Of a stretch of DNA of 64,000 bases, positions 35,954 to 45,345 are shown piece after piece. The notes under the pieces are model-generated. The model saw only the letters and a program-made list of their open reading frames with translations. It made no database searches and was not told where the DNA came from. Position numbers and translations under genes: made by a program. The stretch spans positions 383,903-447,902 of the forward strand of contig KN805387.1 of the NCBI GenBank assembly GCA_000818945.1, in the 5' to 3' direction. Positions within the stretch are counted from its first letter, which is position 1; every line of letters begins with the position of its first letter. The stretch comes from Schizochytrium sp. CCTCC M209059 (taxonomy: Eukaryota > Sar > Bigyra > Thraustochytrida > Thraustochytriidae).

Positions 35954-38194
35954 ACAGCGGTCACTCAAATCGTGTTCCCGCGCTGGGCTCTCACCCTAAA
36001 AGCGTTGAGATCTTCGTAAATCATCAACTCTGTGTCCAATTGTTTCCCACCTCATTAGCTCCTTCTCTTGCCTCTCATTCTTGTCCTTGTCCTATTCTTA
36101 TCATGCACACTAGACATTTCATATCATCTCAACTGGTCACTGTGGGAGTGAACTGAGGGCTCAAAGTGCGTGCCAACGTTTTGCAAGCACTTGATTACGT
36201 GCAGTCTCTACTTTGAGCTTTCGCAAACCTAAGAAGACTCTGTCCAGACTCTACCTCGAGCTTTCGCAAGCACATACTTTGAGCATACCCTACCTCGAGC
36301 TTTCGCAAGCACATGACATAGTGCAGACCCCACCTTGCGCTTTTGCAATCTAATGACTTCGTGCAAACCCAACCTCGAGCTTTCGCAAGCAAAAGACTTT
36401 GTCCAGTTGTCCAGACTCTACCTCGAGCTTTTCCAAACAAAGGACTTTGTCCAGGCTCCCTCTTGAGCTTTTCCAAACAAATGACTTTGTGCAGTGTTGT
36501 GACTCTCACTATCCGTCCAACAGACGCCTCAAGCTTGCCGGAACAAAATTGCGGTCTTGCCATAGCCTCAAACAAGACTTCACATTCAACGAAGCTTCGC
36601 TACAAGCTCAGAAGAGAAGGACGGCCCTCCGGTCATGCGATGCTCTCAAACCAAGATTGATCTCCCGCTCCTTAACACAAGGCCAAAATTGTGGGCTTGT
36701 GGCATTTCGCAAGATTCAAGCAATCGTGACTCGTCGTCTAAGAATTGATTGCAGCATCGTTCACCTCAGAAAAGCAGCGTTCTCGTGCTTGCACGCTTTT
36801 GTGCTTGCACATCCGCTCCTTTCGTTTTTCATCTCTTCTTTTCCCATCCTCAAGAAAGCCGTAGGTAGAGGCGATGCCACAGCTTCGGAAATGCGCTCAA
36901 GCTTGCACACTCCACCCTAACTTCGAAGCCTCTTTGGCCTGAGCGACGGAAGCGCGTCTGCGCTTGCGCTTCCTGGAAACGACCTCCAATTTTTCGAGGC
37001 CGAGGTTGAGATGTGCAAGAGACCCGCGGAAGCCGCCTCGGCGCAGGAAGAGCGCGCAAAGCGCGAGGCGGAAGAACTTCTACTTCAACTCTACGAAGTC
37101 AAAGACTCTGCGAGTCGAAGTGCGTTTCAAGTACGAGCTGCAGGTAAACCAGAGAATCATCAGATATGCGTCTGTTCGTCCGCGATGAAGCCGGTCTTAC
37201 GGAATGCAGCTTTGTAATGAACGCGCGTGTTTTTTGAAAGGCCAAGGCGAAAGCGCTTCCTCTTCCATAGTTGGGGCTTGATTTGCTTGTAAAGGGATTG
37301 CCTTTCGGCTTTGCTGAACAGAAAGTTTACCTAAGAAACCGCACAAGAGCGAGTTTGCCTTCTTCTGGAGCTTAGGAAGGTCTTCCTGTCTTGGCAAAGG
37401 CTGCTTCAAGCAAATAAGAAAGAAAAGGCTGCGGCCGCACGTGCGTGGGATTTTCCCGTCCACATCGTCATTGGCATCAAAATATAGTACCTTGATGTCG
37501 CGGGTCTCTTTGCGCAGGTCTGGAAAGAATTACAGAATCGCGTGCTCCTCGTCAGACAAGCCCGGGTCAGTTGAACATTGCACACCCACGGCATGACTCT
37601 TTGCTCCGATCCTGCTTAAACCTGCCGCTGCCCTGCCGCGCACGCGCTCCTCGATCCCCTCGCCACTCCTGCCTCTGCGATGGCAGCGTATAGCGCGCCG
37701 CGAGACGGAGGATCGCGCCTCTTCGTACTGCTCCGGCACGTGCAGCGAAGAGACGCGCGAGGGACGCGCACGCGAAGAGACGCGGGTCGGAGGCGCGCGC
37801 ACGCCGAGCGGCTGCGACCTGCGTGCGGCGCGACCCGCCGCGGCGCGCGAGGGGGCGGGAGGGGACGGGACGAGAGGAACGGCGCCCAGCGCGGCGCAGC
37901 AAGAGACGGCCGCGCTGCGCGGGTAGGGGGGGGTACGCGCGAGCAAAAAAGATGCGGAAAGAGAAGGACGAAGCATGAGCAAACCACAAACGAAGACGCG
38001 AGACAGACGTCCGAAAGGCCACAAGCGTCCAGGAGCGCGCGCGCGGCGAAGGCAGCAGCGAGCGGAGAGGGCGCGTAGCATGGCGGGAGGAGATCGGGAG
38101 CGACGCATTGCCACGAACGGTCGCAGCGAGGCGCGACGAGGTCGTCCACGAGGTCGTCCACGAAAACCTCGATGATCATGGGGACGACGGAGAT
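35954..38194. other. Spacer upstream of the LRR-kinase-TIR gene
   Basis: It contains a degenerate ~40-bp tandem repeat at 36205-36500 and a short open stretch at about 36930-37150. The latter's translation looks like a charged helical segment (EERAKREAEELLLQLYEVKDSA) and may be an orphan exon. The 37.6-38.1 kb part is GC-rich low complexity. The rest shows nothing recognisable. Confidence 0.4.
36205..36500. repeat. Degenerate ~40-bp tandem repeat (7-8 units)
   Basis: Each unit carries a core like CTACCTCGAGCTTTCGCAAG followed by CACATGACTTTGTGCAGAC with variations. Later units change to GAGCTTTTCCAAACAAA. It is noncoding and the units are unequal in length, which does not fit a CRISPR array. 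Confidence 0.8.
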
Positions 38195-41100
38195 ATGGCC
38201 GACGACGCGTACAGAGAGAGACATAAAGGAGAACGTGATGAAGACGACGATGAGGGCGAATGTTATCACGATGATCACAGCGGCGGAGGCGGAGGCGGAG
38301 GCGATGGCGATGGCGACAGTGGCGGGCATGAGGAAGAGGACAATGGCGACGAAGATCGCGATGGTGGCAGGAAAGAGGATGAGTCGCCTGAGGAAGAAGG
38401 CATCGAGATAGATCTCCGCGGGCAACGTGCGGCCAAGAAGGCGATCGAACTGATGCGGAACGGTGTCACAACGATTGAGTACGTTGAAGTGCTTACCTAC
38501 GGGATCGAAAAATTTCGTGCGATTTGGCACATTGACGACCATTGACAACTCTTTATTCCAAAATAACCTACAGTCTCACCGAACGTAATATCGGCGACAA
38601 AGGAGCCTTGGCTCTGGGAGAAGAGCTTGGTGCGAACACCTCGCTCGTTACGTTGGAGTAAGTTAGCGTTTGAGCGGGATTTGGTTTGATGGAAGCGCGC
38701 TCATGTTTGTGGAAGGAAATAAGCGGAAGAGTCAAATTGAATGCATCAATGCACAATGCCAGGAGGACACTGACTTAATTTGCTCGTTGCCAAAACTCAG
38801 TCTTGAAGCTAATGGGATTCGTGGAGAGGGCGGAGTTGCTCTGGCCGAAGCCCTGCACCAGAACTCCTCGCTTACATCGCTTTCGTAAGTCGAAGCTTGT
38901 CTTGAGATTGATCAGGAAACCTGTGCCAATGAAGAGACTCTCGTAAAGGCAGCTGGATATCAGCGTCATAACAATGCCGTACTATAAAAAGCAAGAGGCT
39001 GACGATCATAGACTTTCAATAAATGCAGTCTCAAGAGCAACAGCATTGGTGTCGATGGCGCGGTTGCTTTTGCTCACGCATTGAGCGTGAACGTCACGCT
39101 CTGCTCGCTAAAGTAAGTTGATCCTCGATCTATCGTTTGACAATAGAAAGACCTCGTGCAATTGTTGCCAGGATCCTCCGGTCGAGCACTAAGCTTTGCT
39201 GAAGTGTTGTTCGATGTCAAGGTAACATAAAGCAAAGAAAGGGTCTCTTAGACAAGAGTTGATCGAAAACTTACAGGGCTCGCTCATTGTCACGGCTTCA
39301 ACAGTCTTGGAAGCAATCCTTTCCCGAACTACTCTCATAATGACATTGGGGACGATGGGGTCTTAAAGCTTGTCGATGCTCTGGGCGAGAATGCAGTACT
39401 CACATCCTTGGAGTAAGTTAGCGTCGAGAGAGAGAGGTGCAGAGGACTTGTGACGACACTCTCTGCGCTGGATCACGAATTCACATTGCTGACATTTCGA
39501 TTTATCATACTGTCAACACAGTCTTAGCTTCAATGGCATCAGCGAGGTTGGCGCCGAAGCAATTGCAGACTTGCTCATCACGAACACGTCGCTGCAAGTT
39601 CTCAGGTAAGTTCTGATTGTATCTTGCTAATGGGCAGCAAGGCGGCATGCGTTGGACCCTGCGTGAAGAAAGGCAGGTGCGCGTTCGTGGCGGAGAGCAG
39701 AAAGGCGGGACTGCGCAGAGACGACAGGGACGACGATATGAGGGTGGACACTGACAGCCATTTCGCGCTTATTAATGAATGCAATGAATGCTATGCCACA
39801 ATCATCATGCACAGTCTTTCTGGGAACAAGATCGGCGACGATGGCGCCGTTGAGCTCGGAGAAGGCTTGGGCAAGAACAGCTCCCTGATGAAACTAAAGT
39901 AAGTTGGTTCGGTTGTGTTGTCCGGAATTTGATTGGATGCAAGGCTTTCCACTGTATGCAAAAAGGCGGCATGCGTGGATTTCTGCTTGATGGGAGGCAG
40001 GTGCGCGTTCGTGGCGGAGAGCAGAAAGGCAGGACTGCGCCAAGACGACGGCGACGGCGACACGAGGGAGGACACTGACAGCCATTACGCGCTCATGAAT
40101 GAATGCTGTGCCGCAATCATCATGCACAGTCTTCAGCAAAACAACATTGGCTCAGATGGCGCCGTTGGACTCGGAGAAGGCTTGGACAAGAACAGCTCGC
40201 TGACGGAACTGAAGTAAGTTGGTTCGGTTCGGTTGTGTTGTCCGGAATTTGATTTGATGCAAGGCTTTCCACTGGACGCGAAAAGGCGGCATGCGTGGGT
40301 TTCTGCGCGAAGGAAGGCAGGTGCGCGTTCGTGGCAAAGAGCAGAAAGGCGGGACTGCGCCAAGACGACGGCGACGGCGACATGAGAGTAGACACTGACA
40401 GTCATTTCACGCTCATCAATAAATGACATGAATGCTATGCCACAATCATCATGCACAGTCTTTCTCAAAACAAGATCGGCGACGATGGCGCCGTTGGTCT
40501 CGGAGAAGGCTTGGGCAAGAACAGCTCGCTGACGGAACTGAAGTAAGTTGGTTCGGTTGTGTTGTGTTGTGTTGTCCGGAACTTGATATTGGATGCAAGG
40601 CTTTGCACTGGACGCGAAAAGGCGGCATGCGTGGAGTACTGCTTGAAAAAAGGCAGGTGCGCGTTCATGGCGGAGAGCAGGAAGGCGGGACTGCGCCAAG
40701 ACGACGGCGACGGCGACATGAGAGTGGACACTGACAGTCATTTCGCGCTCATCAATGAATGCAATGAATGCCATGCCACAATCATCATGCACAGTCTTCG
40801 TGCGAACAAGATCGGCGACGATGGCGCCGTTGGTCTCGGAGAAGCCTTGGGCAAGAACAGCTCCCTGACGGAACTGAAGTAAGTTGGTTCGGTTGTGTTG
40901 TGTTGTCCGGAATTTGATTGGATGCAAGGCTTTGCACTGGACGCGGAAAGGCGGCATGCGCGGATTTCGGCGTTAAGGAAGCCAGGTGGGCGTTCGTGGC
41001 AGAGAGCAGAAAGGCGGGACTGCGCCAAGACGACGGCGACGGCGACATGAGAGTGGATACTGACAGCCATTTCGCGCTCATCAATGAATGCAATGAATGC

Positions 41101-44100
41101 CATGCCTCAATCATCATGCACAGTCTTGGCTGGAACAATATCGGCGACGATGGCGCCGTCGGGCTGGGAAAAGGTTTGGGCAAGAACAGCTCCCTGACGG
41201 AACTGAAGTAAGTTGGTTCGGTTGTGTTGTCCGGAACTTGATATTGGATGCAAGGCTTTGCACTGGACGCGAAAAGGCGGCATGCACGGAAATCTGCGTG
41301 AAGAAAGGCAGGTGCGCGTTCGTGGCAGAGAGCAGAAAGGCGGGACTCCGGCACGACGACGGCGACGGCGACGGCGACATGAGGGAGTACACTGACAGCC
41401 ATTTCGCGCTCATCAATAAATGCAATAAATGCTATTCCACAATCATCATGCACAGTCTTGAGAGAAACAACATCGGCGACGGTGGCGCCGTTCGTCTCGG
41501 AGAGGCCTTGGGCAAGAACAGCTCGCTTACGTCTTTGAAGTAAGTTGGTTCGGTTGTGTTGTGTTTTCCGGAATTTGATTGGATGCAAGGCTTCCCACTG
41601 GACGCGAAAAGGCGGCATGCGTGGGTATCTGCGTGAAGGAAGGCAGGTGCGCGTTCCTGGCGGAGAGCAGAAAGGCAGGACTGCGCCAAGACGACGGCGA
41701 CGGCGACATGAGAGTGGACACTGACAGCCGCTTCGCGCTCGTCAATGAATGCAATAAATGCTATGCCACAATCATCGTGCACAGTCTTTCTGGGAACAAG
41801 ATCGGCGACAAAGGCGCCGTTAGGCTCGTAGAAGCCTTGGGGAAGAATCGCTCACTTACGTCTTTGAAGTAAGTTGGTTCGGTTGTGTTGTCCGGAATTT
41901 AATTGGAGGCAAGGCTTTGGATTGGAGAAAAGATGGCGGCAATCGTGGATGGGTTTCTGCGTGAAGGAAGGCAGGTGGGCCTTCGTGTCGGAGAGCAGAA
42001 AGGCGGGACTTCGTCAAGGCGACAGCAACAGCGACATGAGAGTGGACTCTGACAGCCATTTCGCGCTCATCAATGAATGCCATGCCATAAACATCATGCA
42101 CAGTCTTGAGAAAAGCAAGATCGACCTTAATGGTGAGATGTCCGTTGTGAAGGCTCTTTTGACTGAGAATGATGGCTTGCGTAAGATATTGTAAGTTGTC
42201 GCTGGGCATGACTTTTGCCTTGGTCAAAGTCTTGAAGTTCTGCATACTAATATTCCCGTCTTCTTGAATTAGTGGCCTGCCTCAGCTCCCGTCACTCGAA
42301 TGGTCCACGCTGCTCAGAGCTTCGAAAGGCGAACCTCGAATGAAGCGAATCCGTGAGTATCTTTTCGATAGAAATGAAGAGAAGTGGACGTCGGCCGCAC
42401 ATGAGTTGGCTGGGAAATCGGCGCACATGTTTGCAATCTTTCTCGTCATTCTCTTTCAATACAATGCGGAAACACAGATGCCTCTCGACACGCCTGCTTT
42501 TTGGCTACTCAAGCGCCAGCGAACAAACGAAAATGACAACGCCGAGCAGGATGAAGATGACGCTCCCCCTCTGATTCATGCACTGTTCGATTGTCATACG
42601 AGGTCAAAGTTCTCCCTTCCGAAACAATTTTGCAAAGATGTTCTTGCAAAAGTCCTGTCTCTCAAAGATGGACTGTTGTTGATGAAGGCTGAAGACGAAG
42701 GTGGTCGAACGGTTCGTTCACTTGCGCTTACAAATAAAAATACCAAGGGGTGGGCGAAAACGTATGGCACCTATCTCGATCGCTACAGCGTCGCGGAAGG
42801 CCCGCCAGTTCACGAATCCAAAACGTGTGCAGTGCACTACGCGACAGACATACAAGAAAATGAAGCTGTGGCGCTCAAAATCATGCGAAAAGAGGAGCAG
42901 TACTTTCGCGAGATTGATGCCCGCAAGTCTAGAGCCAGCGAAGATGCGGATCTTAAAGGCTGTTTACCACTTCTTCACCGCAATGATCCGAAGTTTGCTG
43001 ACCGCTTAGACAATGAGTTGTGTCTTGTGATGACAAGAGGCTCGCGCTCGCTTTTTGAGGCCATCAACACGGAGCGCTTTGCCGGTCGCAATTTGCAAAA
43101 GATTCGGACGATCGCGTACAGGATCATTTCTGCGGTTCAAGAACTTCACCAAAGTGGCCGCATCCATGGCGACATAAAGCCGCGCAACGTGGTGCGTGTC
43201 AGCGATCCGAAACTGCACACATTCTCGGATGAAGACAAAGGAGATCGTCTCACCGTGCCAAAAAAGTGGCGAGAGAACGTGACGGGAGAGCAAACTGATG
43301 ACATAACCGATGAAGAGTGGCAACTCATCGATTTGGACGCATCGGCACCGATCTCGACGCCAGAGAAAAAGAGACTTGTCACGGAAAAGATGAGCACTGG
43401 CTATGCAGCCCCTGAATTGGCTAAATGGAATTTCCTGCACAAAGCAAACAGGAGCAAGGCGCCCCAGGCCGACCCAGCGATTGATGTTTGGGGCTTTGGT
43501 GTGGTGCTGTTTCAGATGCTCTCTGGCACGAAGCTGTTCATGGTCGACGAGTCAGACGACAATCTAGTGACAACGCACGACAAGACGGAGCTCATGAACT
43601 GGCTTGTGCTAGACGACGAGCGCCTTCAACGTATCCAACGACGCGGTCGCGACACCACAGACGATGATGATGATGATATAGCAAACACGTCCAATGAAGA
43701 TGGTCTTGATGTGGGTGACTACGAGATTGAGGCCGCCCGTGACCTCGTTCGTCTGTGCTTGCGTGGCGACCCTGAAGAGCGCATCAGCGTCAAGCAGATC
43801 ATTGAAGAGCACCCTTTCTTTGAGACATTCCAACGGGGCCCGTGCGAGCCGAGCGAGGAGGTGCAGGACATCGACGCAAGTACTCCAGCACGCGAGAGTC
43901 GTGTCGGAAGAATGCAAGCGCGATTTTCAACCCGCGTAATGAGCCTTCACAGGCGGGTTGTTTCAGCGCGGTTTAGTCTTTTCGGCCGCACAACACAAAC
44001 TCGACTGCACAGAAGTACGAAGTCGAGCGATTTCTACAATCAACGTGCTCGCAACGAACTCATTGAGCTCCCGGCATACCACTTCTTCCTATCGCACATG

Positions 44101-45345
44101 CAGATGCAAGCGGCGGGAATTGCCAAGGATCTTGCAGCCGGCCTTGAGCGCCACAGAATGTCATCTTGGATTGATATGAATGCCGCCGAGATTCACCTTC
44201 GAGGCATGCATCGCGGGGTGCTCTCATCGCAGTGCTTTGTGATGGTGCTCACCAAGGATGTACTTTCCCGGCCCTACTGTCTCGCAGAATTGCATTTTGC
44301 TGTTGAGTTCTTTGGCGCGACAGAGGATGGGCTGGCAAAGAAGATCTTTTTCATTGTCGAAGAAGATACCCGGTTTGATGCATGGAGTGAATCCAACGTG
44401 CCGTGGCATTGTCCTTCCAAGGAATCTACTGCAGGCGACGTCCAGTCGGATCGAGAAGAAGCTGGCGATGATGAAGCTTCCAGTCATAGCACAGGCCTGA
44501 GCAAGCTGGCTGCATGCAACTTTTGGTTAAAAAGGAAAGTCGATGTGGGTTCTTCTCGACGAGATTTGCAGCAGTATGACGGCGACGAGGCGAATGCAGC
44601 AACACCTGAATCCAGACTCGTGAGTTTGCGCAAGTCATTGGACGAGCTAAAGTTACAGAACTGGGAAGGAGAAATCGTGAGGTCAGAACAGATACTGTCG
44701 AATGCGAGAAAGGCTTTGGACAGTTGCGTGAAGATACCATATCGTCGTCGTCAGTTTGAAGAAGAAGAAATGCTGCGTGCTTTGGCTCAGTGCGCAGGAT
44801 TCCAAGCCATCCCACGTCCCAAGGAAAAGTATTATTCGAACAAGAAAGAGGTCCGAGTAGCAGTCGTGGGCACAAAGAAGTCCAAGGCAGTCAAAAAACT
44901 TGGAGTCAAGCTCGGTGAGCAAAGGGGGCTTTCTGTGAATGATGACGATCCACACGTCATTGTGGTTGTACTGGAAAGAGATTGCTGGGACGATGTGCAA
45001 ACGTTTTGGGAGAACCTGCAGGGTCAGCACGAAGACGAAGGAGATGAAGAAGGAGGAGGAGGGGAAGAAGAAGAAGAAAAGGGGCATCCCTTGCTGGCAG
45101 TTGCGGTCTGCGGTACTAAAGAGGAATGGGATTTCAATCACACGGACAAGTTTGAGCCTGCACTCCGTGCAAAACTCTTTGACCGTCTTGAGGTGCTGAT
45201 GTGGCGGGATGCTCCTGGAGCCGAACATCGGTATTCCACGAATTACTACTCGGAGCACGAGGAGCCAGCGCTTATACATGAGCTTTGCTCACGTGCGAAA
45301 AGGCTGCAACGGTCTTCTCTCAAACCCAGAACGCATTCAAAATAG
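38195..45345 (+). CDS. LRR - protein kinase - TIR receptor-like protein, 15 exons
   Basis: The model joins 38195..38478, 38574..38657, 38801..38884, 39029..39112, 39305..39412, 39522..39605, 39815..39898, 40130..40213, 40459..40542, 40795..40878, 41124..41207, 41456..41539, 41785..41868, 42104..42190 and 42273..45345. That is 1491 aa in frame, with GT-AG, all phase-2 introns. Exon 1 is acidic/Gly-rich. Exons 2-14 each encode one 28-residue RI-type LRR (NxIGDDGAVxLGEALGKNSSLTxL). The kinase lies at about 635-985: VALKIM Lys670, HGDIKPRN with Asp768, DLD (821-823) for DFG, APE and DVWGFGVVLFQMLSG. The TIR domain (about 1069-1175) has FFLSHMQ and the WCxxEL-like YCLAEL with its Glu. No signal peptide is seen, so it is probably cytosolic. 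Upstream exons cannot be excluded. Confidence 0.8.
39815..42103 (+). repeat. Tandem array of LRR exon-intron modules (~329 bp period)
   Basis: Exon starts at 39815, 40130, 40459, 40795, 41124, 41456, 41785 and 42104 are spaced 315-336 bp. Each unit has an 84-nt LRR exon (87 nt in the last) and an intron beginning GTAAGTTGGTTCGGTTGTG and ending ATCATCATGCACAG or a close variant. Introns are nearly identical from copy to copy and differ mainly in the number of GTGTT units and in point changes. Exons 2-6 upstream have unrelated introns and so belong to an older part of the gene. Confidence 0.92.

Noticed and set aside
34499..35968. 489-codon open frame antisense to the second ammonium transporter
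   Set aside because: Same cause as above; composition is acidic low complexity and the sense strand is an unmistakable AMT.
37616..38548. 310-codon minus-strand frame with hydrophobic Ile/Val/Ala runs
   Set aside because: It overlaps the acidic first exon of the receptor gene. Its hydrophobic part is the complement of Asp/Glu/Gly codons, and the plus strand has the phase-consistent donor at 38479.
40133..41618. Long minus-strand frames through the LRR exon array
   Set aside because: They repeat with the module period because the DNA repeats. The plus strand has consistent splice sites and LRR coding.
39815..42103. CRISPR-like array
   Set aside because: Repeat units are ~330 bp with coding exons and splice sites, not short repeats with unique spacers. 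The genome is eukaryotic.
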